Assembly: GCA_037501455.1 (NCBI GenBank)
Contig: CM074865.1
Location: forward strand, 3,669,001 to 3,733,000
From: Lantana camara
Lineage: Eukaryota; Streptophyta; Magnoliopsida; Lamiales; Verbenaceae
Direction of reading: 5' to 3'
DNA length: 64,000 nucleotides
In this document: positions 11,873 to 24,527 of the stretch, piece by piece
Numbering within the stretch: the stretch's first letter is position 1
Layout: every line of letters starts with the position of its first letter
Program-made: the position numbers and the translations under genes
Notes under the pieces: model-generated
Databases searched by the model: none
Seen by the model: the letters and a program-made list of their open reading frames with translations, nothing else
What the model was told of the DNA's origin: nothing

Positions 11873-12250
11873 TCATTTTCCGACGAACATTTCCGACGAA
11901 CTTTTTGGGTCTGAAAATTTCAGACGAAATTCAGACGAAATTCAGACGAAATTAATAATATGTTAATTTTCATCAATGATTAAAAATTTACGGCGAATTT
12001 CAGACGAATTTCAGGCGAAATAAAATTTTAATTAATAATTTTTTTTTTTTTTAGAATTCAGACGAACATGTGCGACGAACTTTCGCCTGAAATTTTTAAT
12101 TATTTTCGTTATTACTTTTCGGACGAAAAAAGGTCTGAAAATGGTCGGAATTTACAGACGAAATTGAGACGAGCCGTTTCGTCTGAAATTATTTCAAAAT
12201 TGCGTCCAAACACCGACGAAATATTTCGTCTGAAAATAATTGGTGTTGTT
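11873..12250. repeat. 5' subterminal repeats of the CACTA element
   Basis: Repeated short motifs TTCAGACGAAAT and TTCCGACGAAC, mostly with GACGAA on the plus strand. In En/Spm such subterminal repeats bind the TnpA-type protein. The 3' block carries them in the opposite orientation. Confidence 0.85.
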
Positions 12251-12289
12251 TAAAAAAAATTCAGAAGTCTTCATTTCTTGCGCTTGTGA

Positions 12290-12691
12290 AAAGTCCGACG
12301 ATATTGCGATGAATTCCTACGCCGGAGAATGAGCAGCTAAACTTTGGCGACGCCTCTCCGACGAGCTGGTTCGTCGGAACATGCAAGCCCTAATTTGTTG
12401 GCTAACTTCATCCCGCCTCTCCAAACCTCAATTTCAGACCTTTCCCCCCCATGCGCGCCGATCCAAATTGAGGTCCTAATTCAACCCTGGTTCGTCCTCT
12501 CAATTGCCATATCTGAAAAGCTTTTCCTCTTCTAACATCTCAGCCACCTCTTCTAAAATCGACCCCGGCCCACGCTTTTGGCCACCCCAAAGCCACAATC
12601 GCCATCGTCGCCGCCACCATTTGCGCTAATCGAAGTCGACGGCGCGCAAGCTGAGATCTTTGCACCGAGGAGCTGTCTAAACCGAGAAGAG
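12290..12691 (+). promoter_or_regulatory. GC-rich putative leader exon of the CACTA transcript
   Basis: A GC-rich, C/T-rich stretch directly after the subterminal repeats, ending in a good donor (GAAGAG then GTAATG at 12692). The ORFs inside it (for example 12344-12535) match nothing I know. I read it as the 5' untranslated first exon of the transposase transcript. It could instead be a captured host exon. Confidence 0.4.
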
Positions 12692-15577
12692 GTAATGTTT
12701 TTTGGTTTTATGTAGTATAAATTTGTTAGTTTTCTCTTGTGGCAAAATGGTTATTGTGTACTGAAAGATCTCGATGCATACAATGAATGATAGGGGAAAA
12801 TTTCTTTTTAGTGTTGAAGATGGGGTTTTTAACTGTCGGTGTTCAAGACAGGCGAAATGAAGATCCTATGTTAGTCAGTGTTTGATTTTTACAGAAATTG
12901 AATTAATGTTAGGTCTCAGCACATATTAAAAGAAAATTTTGTAGTTAATCAGACTTGAAGGGAAATCTCGGTGAACTTATCTTTGCTTGATAAAAATTGC
13001 AAATTTCTTTGTTCTGAGTTTCTTAAACTGATGAGGCCTATCAATCATTATACAGTCAAGCTGGAGAACATGGGAGCTAGGAAATCTGGTCTGGAAATAC
13101 TTCTTTAAGAGCCTAGGTCATATTCAAGATAATCTGTGCAAAAGCTTCAGGTAAACTTGTAGAAATGTATACTTGTCTTCTGGTGATGTCTGCCTTTGTG
13201 TTTGTTATAATTCTGGGATTTATGAGTTTGATGATGCTTATGAAAAATGCATTCGTATTAGCCTCATTTTTGGTTTCCTAATCTGATAATACTTGCATTA
13301 TTAACTGCTTTAATCTTTAATTGGGTAGTTCTCATGATGGTTCATTTTTTTTACTTCAGCCTACAAAGTGGTGTTTTAAATTCTGCACATAATCTTGAAG
13401 AGCAGTGACCTGTTTTGAAGGTAAGATCTTTCATGTTATTGTTTTTTAATTGAGTTATTCAGCTGTGTTTTGATGGATTTCATTGTTATTGTTGTTGTAC
13501 ATGTTTGCTAAGATAATGTTTCTGATAGTATGTACTTGAATGGATGTATGTGGTTCATATTTTCTGCGTATGTGACATTGGATAGGGTGTTTCATGATGG
13601 TTTGAGTATCTGATTGAAGTGGGCAAGTGTTTCATTAGTTGAAAATACGAAAAAGATAGCCTTTGGAAAAGAAAGCACTTTGATATAAGATTTGATTCCC
13701 ACTGGGATTATCTCTGCATAGTGTGGCCTTTGGTTTTGAATAGTTATAGTGTGGCAACCAAATACATCCTCTTGTCACAATGAATAAACACTGGAAAGAT
13801 ATGTATGTAATAAGGTTATGTAACCGCTGTACCTTGGAAATGAACTAATCAAGAATCTTTATGAGTTGAGTGGTGGTAAATTTGTTTTTATTCTATAAAT
13901 TAGATTTGGTATCACCTATGATTGAAAGAATTAATACAACAATGAAGAATATTTTTCGTCATTTGTTAGATTTTATGCTTTGTTAACAATGATAGTCAAT
14001 TCCTGCCTAGTGTGTGGTAAACTTGCATTTTGTTGTAAAATTATGTTGAACTGATCTAAATATGTTGAACTTATCTGCTGGTCTGATTAACAGACTAAGC
14101 TATGTCTGTAATTAGGTTTAATTAATATTTTATATACAAGCTGCATCAATTACGTGATTAATCGACTTTGATGACAGTTTAAGCTATGTAGTTACCACTA
14201 TATTACAACCCCGGTTGAGCTAATTTGAGTGGTTTCTGACTAAATAGGTAGCAATATCTTGAAGAATCTGGGGGACAAGGCTTGCTGCGACTGGTGGACT
14301 GACAGGTGAGGATGATACGTGATACTATGAGAACTTTTTATTGGGAAAGAATCTATATGTTGTATCTAAAAAGTTGTCATGACATGGGTGTTGTAATTGA
14401 ACGTTGTTTGAAAGATAAATTGATGGGTGGACCTATGCTGTAATTTATATCGCAAGAAGTGTTGTGATTGTATCTCATTTATGATCTACTTGCCATTTTT
14501 GCTGCTTGAACTGGCATATGTGTACTGATATGCACTCATATTAATAATTGAACTGTTTGTATCTTTTTATTGTTATTTTCCTGACATGTACTGAGGTATA
14601 ACAATGTACCAATTATCAATTATACTTGGATTTTACTGGATGTTTGATTATGTACTGAATCAATTTTCTGTGTTTTTGCTATTGACTGTAATGATTGAGC
14701 AGGTTATGGTGTCTGTGCTGATTTTACACAAGCATCATTTACACCATCATGAACTGCTAGAGTGAATTCTTTCATTTGATGGCTTTATCTGTTTATTTGT
14801 TAATCTGTTAGGTTGTTTACTAGAAACATATATTTCTAAATTGCATTAAATTGCATTACATGTGCTAGCTAGATTCTTGGATGGATCAAGATTTATCAAA
14901 CATGAAAGAACAGACTTTCAGATAACCTTGTATGTAGTGACTTGAAATGTATTTTAAAATCTGACACCTTGTATGTAGTGATTTGAAATGTGAATTCCGA
15001 ACTCATACAAACTCGTTTCTTGAAACTGTTTTAGAGGCATATACCCATCATACTAAGGTTCATCTATGTTAAATTTAGCGTTCATTCGAGTACGTTTGAT
15101 ACCCGAAAAAAAATTCCGAACGAAACTGTTGTCCCCTGTTTTACCCTTTTTTGCTGGTCTGAATTTACGGACAGAGCAGATGGGGTAAACCTTTGAATTT
15201 TACAAAACGATTTTACCAATAAGTACATATATGTGTTGGGAGTATACCTATGAAATTTCATAATTTTCTGGATTCGTTTGATATGGTAAACAATCTTGTC
15301 TTTGGAAGGTGTCGCTGCAGCGGAGTTGCTGTCTTGTCCCGACTTTACTCTAAAATATGTATTCGTGCAGAAATCTCTAGGAAATGAGGCTAATTCCATT
15401 TTAAATATATGGTTGTCTACTTTACTAGGAATTTCACAGCTCGTTAAAATGCATTCCGAGCAATAAGTTATGCCGAAGTTTCTACAATGTGTGCATGTGT
15501 AGAGTTTCTGCGTGAATTTGTTTGTCTGAATTCTAGCTGACTAAGAGTAGTCCTTTTCTTCTTGTACTGTTTTGCAG

Positions 15578-15636
15578 GAAGCTTATGTTGGACTGATCTT
15601 TGTTATTGGTTGGATTTGGAGCTGCATCATACTAAC
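15578..15636 (+). repeat. Exon-like cassette 1 (59 bp)
   Basis: Preceded by TTTGCAG and followed by GTGAGT. Its second half (GGATTTGGAGCTGCATCATA) is shared with cassettes 2-4. Probably a spliced leader exon; it is shorter than the others. Confidence 0.45.
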
Positions 15637-16781
15637 GTGAGTACACGTATGCTGAACTTTAATGAAATATGCGCAGATTTGCATACGTTCCTGTTGCGTT
15701 TATTATAATTGATGTTGCACATGTATTGAAGAAATATAGTTCCCCTTTGCATCAACATTAAAGCTATAAGCAATTAAAACCCTTTCATCCAATGATCAGA
15801 AACCTGCTCTAGGGGGTGTTAGTGTAATAAACAAGATGTAAGGGAGGTTTCTGTAACATGCCTCTTAAACTGCTTTCATCCTCAAAAACATAACGGCCCA
15901 GTATTTGTCTGTAACATGCTTGTAAACCTTGCTACCCAAACGAATACAGTTGTCCTAAAGCATCAGTAGTTGTCTGATAAAGCCCAATCAAATGTAGTTG
16001 TAAATTTTACGCAGAAAAGTGCATACTAATTGTGTGAAATAGCTATGCCAATAAGGACAACTGCTGACTATTTGCTCCATAAGTATTTGTCGGTTTGCTT
16101 GTTTTGGCAGAGATCGGTTGTTTGTGTTCCTTTCTGAAAGCTATTGTTGCGCTTTTTGTAGTTTTATGTGATCTTCTTTCTGTTTGAATGTTGTTGTTGG
16201 TGTTTGGGAGTTGAATGTTTACATTACGGCGTTTTTGTTATGTGGTTGTAAGATCACATGTAGGATTTAATGAGGGAAAACATGCAGAAGATCTATTTGG
16301 CTAGATCCATGAGTTGATAGGAGTGAAGAAAATTTGCTGTTGAACAGGGAAGTGAAGAAAGGTTAATATATGTATCACTTATGTGCTTTCTATTTCATTT
16401 TGCAAAGTCTTTTGAGTACAGCTAGTTGGAGTTTAACAACCGTTCAGTTTATTACAAAAAGGAAAAAAGAAACAAAAAACAAAGAAGAACCGTGGAATTT
16501 GGGCTATATTTGAGTTGATTTAGGAGCCTAATTGTTGTCTCTTCTGTTGGAAGGGTTATAAAAACTAAAAATCATGGTTATATTAGCTTGATGGTTTTGT
16601 CTCGATGTTTAGCTCTTTTGTTCTAACATGCCTCAATCCAGGCTCAATCCAGCCTGTTTTTTTGTCAATCTAGGCTTTTTTCCTAAACAATAAGTAGGAA
16701 ATACAGAACAATGCCCCCAAACAAAACATCCTTCATTCCTTATCAATCTTTGTCCTAAAATACAAAGCTTAACTTTTGCAG

Positions 16782-16852
16782 GATCTAACTGTCGACCTTC
16801 CTGTTGGATTGAAGTTTGTTGTTTGTTGGATTTGAAGCTGCATCATACGAAG
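16782..16852 (+). repeat. Exon-like cassette 2 (71 bp)
   Basis: Preceded by TTTTGCAG and followed by GTGAGTTT. It starts GATCTAACTGTCGACC and shares GCTGCATCATA with the others. It lies inside the larger duplicated block 16608-17238. Confidence 0.5.
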
Positions 16853-17997
16853 GTGAGTTTAGAATAAATATATTAAATGCAGTAATTTATTTACAAACTA
16901 GACTCTTATGCTGCCACTTTTGTTGGAAAAATTCACAAAATGTGAAGTTGTATTTATTTGAGTAAAAACTGAAAGATGTATGCTGTTTGTTTGTGAATTG
17001 AATCTGCTGAAATACATGGAGTTTGTGTACAGCAGTACATGAAGTTTGTTATAGCTGAAATACATGAAGTTTGTTTGTATTTATTGTACGAAACTGAATC
17101 TTTTGCCAAACACAATAGGCAACTAATATTAGAAGTTTGTTATAGCTAACCATTTAAAAACTGAATCTTTGTAATATGAAGTTTGTTATAGCTGTCAGTT
17201 TTATTGAGACTCTTGCATAATTGCCTGTTGTGTTCAGTGAAAGTGTTGTTGCACAAATATTGAGTTTTTCTAATATTAGTTGATAACAATTGACAATCAT
17301 GTAACTTGGTCAGTTTTTAAATTGATTAATCATACAAACAAAGCAACACTTGGAAAACTGACAATTTATATTTCAGCTTGTTCATATCTTGGTTATTAGA
17401 ATTGACAAGCATGTTAGAATTTTGTTCTGTAATAAGAAAAATGCAGTTAGTCATGTCTTGAAACTAGAAAGCTTTTGATTCTTTTGTTGTTTCTTGATGT
17501 TAGGTTCTGTGTTTGAATAGAGAAGCTTACTACTTCAATCCATTTTAGAAGTTGATTATAAATTGAAAAGCTAACTTCTTCAGATTCTGTTGCAGAATAT
17601 TATGAAGCATTAATTTACGCGGGCATCTATCGTCGGACATCAACGAGTTATCCAAACTGCAGAATCTGTAAGTCACAGATTTTTTGATAAGAAAAGCTCC
17701 TGAAATTTAATTATTTGTGTACGTTTGACATCAATAGGGGTTACTGTTGTAATTTTGCATAACTTACAAGGGAGGTTCCTGAAATTATAACTTGCATTTG
17801 AAAGAACCAAGTCACCTTCTATGATAATTGCATTTGGCTCTTTTGTTCTAACATGCCTCAATCCAGCCTCAGTTTTTTTGTCAATCCAGGCTTTTTTCAT
17901 AAACAATAAGTAGGAAATACAGAACAATGCCCCCAAACAAAACATCCCTCATTCCTTATCAATTTTTGTCCTAAAATACAAAGCTTAACTTTTGCAG

Positions 17998-18068
17998 GAT
18001 CTAACTGTCGACCTTTTTGTTGGATTGACGTTTGTTGTCTGTTGGATTTGAAGCTGCATCATAGGAAG
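17998..18068 (+). repeat. Exon-like cassette 3 (71 bp)
   Basis: Nearly identical to cassette 2, with the same flanking TTTTGCAG and GTGAGTTT. It lies in the duplicate block 17833-18455. Confidence 0.5.
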
Positions 18069-18855
18069 GTGAGTTTTGAATGAATAGATTAAATGCAATA
18101 ATTTATTTACAAACTAGACTCTTATGCTGCCACTTTTTTTGGAAAAACTCACAAAATATGAAGTTGTAGTTATTTAAGTAAAAACTGAAAGATGTATGTT
18201 GTTTGTTTGTGAATTGAATATGCTGAAGTACATGAAGTTTGTGTACAGCAGTACATGAAGTTGGTTGTAGCTAAAATACATGAAGTTTGTTTGTATTTAT
18301 TGTACGAAACTGAATCTTTTACGAAACACAACAGGCAACTAATATTAGAAGTTTGTTATAGCTAACCATTTAAAAACTGAATCTTTCTAATATGAAGTTT
18401 GTTATAGCTGTCAATTTTATTGAGACTCTTGCATAATTGTCCGTTGTGTTTAGTGGCTGAAACTTTGTTGAGACTGTTTCAGTGGCTGAAACTTTGTTGA
18501 GACTCTTACATACTTGCCTGTTGTGTATATTATAAGTCTTGTAGTACAAATATTGAGCTTATTGCAAGTTCTATCAGAGTTGTGAACTGTTTGAGTGGCT
18601 GAAGCTTTGTTGAGACTCTTACATACTTGCATGTTGTCTTTATTATAAGTCTAGTTGCACAAGTATTGAGCTTATTGCATGTTCTGTTGATTAATCATAC
18701 CAAAAAAGCAACACTTGAATGGTTGACAATTGATGTTTCAGCTTATTGCATGTTCTGTTTGAATTTTGGACTGTAATATGAAATATGCACTTGGATATCA
18801 TAAGTGTTGTTGAACATGAATTGAGTTTTTCAAGAAATATAGTTTCCCTTTGCAG

Positions 18856-18926
18856 GATCTAATTTCCAAGCTTAAAGTTGGATTGAACTTTGTTAGCTGT
18901 TTGATTTGGAGCTGCATCAGACTAAG
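18856..18926 (+). repeat. Exon-like cassette 4 (71 bp)
   Basis: Same length as cassettes 2 and 3 but more diverged (GATCTAATTTCCAAGC start). Preceded by TTTGCAG and followed by GTCAGT, so both splice signals are kept despite the divergence. Confidence 0.45.
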
Positions 18927-20540
18927 GTCAGTACAAGTATGCTGCCATTTAACGAAATACGCTGATATTTGCATACTTGCGTATTATGTTTATTAACTAA
19001 AAGTGAAGTTGGATTTATTTGGATACATGTCTGTTGGATTGTATAAAAGCCAATCTAAATTTATAGTTTTATAAATCTGACATTTTTATTCTGCAAATTA
19101 GCCACTTAAGCCACTTAAGCCAATTAGCTTTATAGATTCATAGAATAAGAGCTAATTCATAGAAATCTGACGGTTTTATTCCAAAAATCAGATTAAATCT
19201 GACAGCTTTATGGATTCATACAATAAAGTTTTGGGTGATTTTGACATTGGTGTGAGTTATGATGGCACTTTAGAACTGAAAAATGAGACTGGTTGTCCAA
19301 AATTGTTACTTTATAGAAATCTGACAGTTTTATTCGAGAAATCACATTTAATCTGACAGCTTTATAGATTCATACAACACGGTTTTGGGTGATTTTGAAA
19401 TTGGTGTGAGTTATGATGGCACTTTAGAACTGAAAATTGAGACTGGTTGTCCAAAATTGTTGATTACAGAAGTATCCTGTTGATATCTTGTGAATATGAA
19501 ACTGGAAATTTTAATTTCTGATGATGCTTGTAGATATTATGCTACTTGGTAGAGATGAAAAGTAGCTGAAAATTGTAGATTTAATGTTGGTGTTAGTAGC
19601 TGATATTTGTGTGCAGTGTGGGTGATCTAATTGCTTGGAACTTAGACATGAATGTAATGAATAGTTTTGTTTGCATGATTTAATGACCAGTTTCTCTAGG
19701 TTGTGATGATGTATTAAATGTGAAATCCGGTGAAGTTTAAAAAACCTGAATTGTTTTTCTATTTATGATGTTTTGAATTGTTGTAAAAAACCTGAATTGT
19801 TGATCTGAACTTGTTTTGAATTGAAGTTTAGAAAACCTGAATTGTTTTGAATTGAAGTTTAAAAAACTTGAATTGTTGATCTGTACTTCTTGTTTATTTC
19901 ATAAAAAATGGGGATGTTTCTTTAAGGGGAGGTTGCTGTAATTTGTAAAATTACCAAGGGGAGGTTGCTGTAATTTGGCAACATCTTAAGGGAAGCTTGT
20001 TGTTAACAAATTCAAAGCCACGTAATGCAACAACAATGAAGGCATGAGTGTTTTGTATTGACAGCACAAATTCAAATCTTGTTGTGTTTATTTTAACTGG
20101 CAGAATTATTAAGTATGGTCAACTTTCGGTGGCTGAAATTTATTCAGCTCATTTTAAACCCACGAGCTCAACATTATGCCTGTAACATTTTATAGATATT
20201 GTTTCAGTGGCTGAAATTGTATTGAGATTGTTACATACCGGCTTGTTGTGTTTATTATAAGTGTTGTTGCACAAATATTGTGTTTTTCAAATATTAGTTG
20301 ACAGCAATTGCCAATCATGTCACTTGGTCAGTTTTTAAATTGATTAATCATACAAGAAGGCAACACTTAGAAAACTGATAATTCATGTTTCAGCTTAATG
20401 CCTGTTATGTTAGAATTTTAGATAGTAATCTAGTATAAATCGTCTGGTTTTGAAAATAACAATATGAAATCTTGAAGCAAAAAAAGTAATCACCCATGAT
20501 GTATAATATTAGAACATAACTTCTGATCTTTGATATGTAG

Positions 20541-23500
20541 ATGGAGAACATACCTTTACATAGGAGATGGATGTATAATAGGACTTACCCAACACGTGGT
20601 GGCCTGAGACTAGAATTTGTAGACGGGGTTGAATCTTTTATAGAATATGCCAAGGGGTTGGAACCGTTTAGAACAGAAGGTGTTATTCGATGTCCATGTA
20701 TTAAATGCTTAAAGAAATGGGACTTCTTAGCACCTGCTACGGTTACACGACATTTGTATTCAAATGGGTTCAAGCCAAATTATTGGTATTGGACCGACCA
20801 TGGGGAGGTAGCTCCCAGAGAGGAGACTGTGCCAGATTTTAGTCATGCAGCCGCGAGTACGAGTCATGACGAACATGTAGATCCTTTAAATAGGTATGTT
20901 GACATGTGCATTGATGCGGCTAGAGAAAACGTGCCAACTGATGTAAATCAGGATGCAAGTAGGGGTTCCGATGTTGGGGGGGAGCAACAAAATTATAATG
21001 AGTTGCCTAATGCAGAAACTCAAAGGTTTTTTGATCTTTTGAGGGATTTCAACAAACCCGTGTGGTCTGGATGTGATATTCACTCACCATTATCTGTTTC
21101 CTCCAGATTAATGAGTATCCAAAATGATTACAATGTCCCACATGATGCTATGGATGAGATCATACAATTGATTTCAGAATTACTACCACCCGACAATACT
21201 GTTCCTAATAACTTTTATGAAACACAAAAGTTGGTGAAGAAGCTTGGGTTGGTTAGTATACGAATTGATTGTTGTGTCAAGGGTTGCATGTTGTATTACA
21301 AAGACGATGAAAACCTTACAGAGTGTAAGTTCTGTGGTGCCCCTAGATACGAAACATGTGAAGACATAGGGAGTAAAGGTAGAAGAAAACAAGTTCCTGT
21401 CAAATCAATGCACTACTTGCCTCTTATACCTAGATTAAAGAGGTTGTATGCGTCAATGAGCTCAGCCCCACACATGAGATGGCATGCTGAGAATCGTCGG
21501 CCCGACGAGGTCATGTGTCATCCTTCAGATGGAAAGGCTTGGAAGCACTTTGATCAATGTTACCCCGAGTTTGCCACAGAGGCTAGGAATGTTAGGCTTG
21601 CTTTGTGTTCGGATGGGTTTACTCCTTATTCTCAATCAGCAACTTCATACTCTTGTTGGCCAGTAATTGTAACTCCTTACAATTTACCTCCGGAGATGTG
21701 TATGACGATGCCGTATATGTTTCTCACATGTATCATTCCTGGGCCTAAAAATCCAAAGCAAAAGATTGATGTATATCTACAACCATTGATTGATGAATTG
21801 AAAGAGTTATGGGAAGTTGGCGTGACGACATACGATGCATCAACGAATCAAAATTTTGTGATGAAGGCTGCATTGATGTGGACTATTAATGATTTTCCAG
21901 CTTATGGTATGTTATCAGGCTGGGGCACCGCTGGTAGACTAGCATGTCCATATTGCATGGGTGATAGTCAGGCATTTTATTTGAAAAATGGTCGAAAACA
22001 TAGTTGGTTTGATTGTCATCGCCAGTTTTTGGATATAAATCATTCTTACCGCAGGAATAAAACCAATTTTAAGAAAAATCGTACTGAGCACCAACATCCA
22101 CCTCCTAAATTGAATGGACATGAGATTTGGGAACAGGTTCGTGACTTTCCAAAAGTTACAGAACATCCCAACGAGTTAGGAATTTCAGGTAGTGGTGTGC
22201 AACATAATTGGAAGAAACAAAGTATATTTTGGGAATTGCCTTATTGGAAGGACAATTTAATTCGTCATAATTTAGATGTGATGCATATAGAGAAGAATAT
22301 ATTTGATAACATCTTTAACATGGTGATGGACATCTCTGGAAAAACCAAAGATAATGTGAATGCACGCATGGATATGAAGGATTTGTGTCGGCGACCTGAA
22401 TTAGAGCTAGTGCCTAAGGGTAATGGACGTTGGGGAAAACCAAAGGCTAAGTATGCGTTAACATTGGAGCAAAAAAGAATAATATGTGAGTGGATAAAAC
22501 AACTCCGCATGCCTGATGGTTATTCATCAAATTTATCACGGTGTGTTGATACACAACATGCTAAGATACATGGGATGAAGAGTCACGATTGTCACATTTT
22601 TATGGAGCAGTTATTACCTATTGCCTTCAGAGAATTGCCTGATGAGATATGGAAACCACTGGCCGAATTAAGTAAATTTTTCAGGGATTTATGTTCGAGT
22701 ACGCTGAGGCATGCAGATCTTGATCAAATGGAGAAAAACATACCCATTATTTTGTGCAAACTTGAGAGAGTTTTCCCCCCAGCATTCTTTGATGTAATGG
22801 AGCATTTGCCGATTCATTTGATCGAAGAAGCTCGTAATGGAGGCCCTGTACAATTTAGATGGATGTATCCCTTCGAAAGGTAAAAAGAATTATTCATTAT
22901 CTTATATAATGAATATCAACTTATATAATAAAATCATCTTCCAATCGATACAGATTCCTTGGAAAGATAAAGAAAACGGTTAAAAATAAAGCTAGAGTGG
23001 AGGGTTCTATTTGCGAGGCGTACTTACGACGTGAAACTGCCCATTTTTGCTCCTTCTACTTTCAATCTCATGTTCGTTCCATGAGAACAAGGGTGGTAAG
23101 GAATGATGATGGCGGTATTGATGACTCAAATCCAGATTTGTTGAGTATTTTCCATCATTCCGGGCGTGCTTCTGGTGCAAGTAGTACTCGATTTTTGGAT
23201 GATAAGGAGTACAAATCTGCCACAAATCATGTCTTACTGAATTGCGACGAGGTCCAAACTTTCTTGAAGTAAGTAAGAGAATTTAACTAATTTATTTTAA
23301 GAAACTGAATCAAGTGATAGTAAGAACAAACTTTCATATTTGTGAGCTGTGTAGATTCTTTTGCGAGGAGTTTAGGATTGGCGAAATAGATGGCAGCGGC
23401 CGAGTTGATGAAGAATTTGCAGGATGGTTTAGAAATTATGTAAGTAAATATGTAATGAAGAATCTATTTTTAATTAGTTACCCTTGTAAGTTAATATATG

Positions 23501-24262
23501 TAAACCAACTCTATGCAGGTGAGTAATCCAAAAAATGGAATTAACAACCCATACATTCGTCATTTATCTTGCGGTCCTCTTCTGAAAGTTAAAACCTGGC
23601 ACAAGTATTTTGTTAATGGTTTTAAATTCCACACACAATCTTGGAGTAGTGGAAAGAAGACAATGAATTGTGGGGTCTGGGTCAAAGGTAGTTATGATGA
23701 ATCTGTTGAAGACGATTATTATGGAATGTTGGATGAAATTATTGAAATAGAATATCCTGGAGAACCAATCAAGAGGGTGGTTCTATTTAAATGTATGTGG
23801 TTTGATCCAACGCCTATTCAAGGCACTCGGATTGGAGATGCCGAGTGCAGGACGATAGAAGTTCGGCGAAGTGGTAAATATAGGAAATATGATCCTTTCA
23901 TAGTTGCCCACCAAGCCCGCCAAGTTTACTTTGTTCAATATCCGGGTCGAATTCGAGACAAGCAACAATGGTTTGTTGTAGTTAAAGCTAAAGCGAGAGG
24001 GAGGATAGAAATAGAGGAGTCTTTGCCAATAGCTTATCAGAGTGATGAAGGCGTAATGGTAAATACTGTAGTCTCGGATGATATTGTAGGGCAGTTGGTT
24101 CATAATAATAATACCTTTGAGGAAGTCGAAGCTGAACAACGTAATGATACTAATAATATTGAAAATGAGGATGGTGAGGAAGAGTTTTGCTCTGATCAAA
24201 GTGATGACGAGGAAGAGCTTAACTCTGATCAATCCGATGATGATTCGGATTATGTCATGTGA
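20541..24262 (+). CDS. CACTA transposase, TNP2/TnpD type (4 exons, 1160 aa)
   Basis: Exons 20541-22879, 22954-23268, 23355-23439 and 23519-24262. All junctions are GT-AG and in phase, giving 1160 residues. An N-terminal transposase-associated zinc-finger-like domain (about residues 1-85, with CPCIKCLKKW) is followed by the TNP2 core (about 360-600, with GWGTAGRLACPYCMG and RHNLDVMHIEKN), a DUF4218 region (about 690-850, LPIAFRELPDEIW) and a DUF4216-like region in exon 4 (CGVWVKGSY, VLFKCMWFDP). The tail is very acidic. In En/Spm this protein, together with the partner ORF, recognises the ends and excises the element in the nucleus. The ATG directly follows an AG acceptor (20539-20540), implying an upstream leader exon. 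No stop or frameshift was seen. Confidence 0.93.
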
Positions 24263-24527
24263 GGTAAGAAATGTAATTTTCTAATTTGAGCTGTTAACAA
24301 AAAGATTTCTACACTGTCATCAACAAATCGGTATTTTCTAATTTACGTATGGTCATCACCTACATACACCTTTCTTTGATTGTATAGTTTTCTAATTTAC
24401 CTAGGGTCATCATCAAGAGTAATATAATGTTTTCTAATTTAACAATTGAACTACTATCATATTATGACACATGTTTATGTTATGAAAACCCTTTATGTTT
24501 TGACTATTTGATTGTGATTATTTGTAG

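Larger units (their letters stand above)
12692..20540 (+). other. Long non-coding 5' part of the CACTA element with exon-like cassettes and internal duplications
   Basis: No convincing protein-coding gene. Four short segments bounded by TTTGCAG (or CTTTGCAG) and GTGAGT or GTCAGT recur at 15578-15636, 16782-16852, 17998-18068 and 18856-18926. The segment 16608-17238 is duplicated at 17833-18455. About 150 bp at 17240-17390 recurs at 20263-20397. A unit of about 145 bp is tandem at 19165-19306 and 19315-19460. Units containing GTGGCTGAAACTTTGTTGAG repeat between 18453 and 18640. All this fits a multi-intron leader that grew by local duplication. Confidence 0.6.

Noticed and set aside
15082..15399. 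Antisense 105-residue ORF within the CACTA 5' region
   Set aside because: Long for chance in AT-rich DNA, but it has no recognisable domain, no partner exons, and it opposes the apparent leader transcript. Not supported as a gene.
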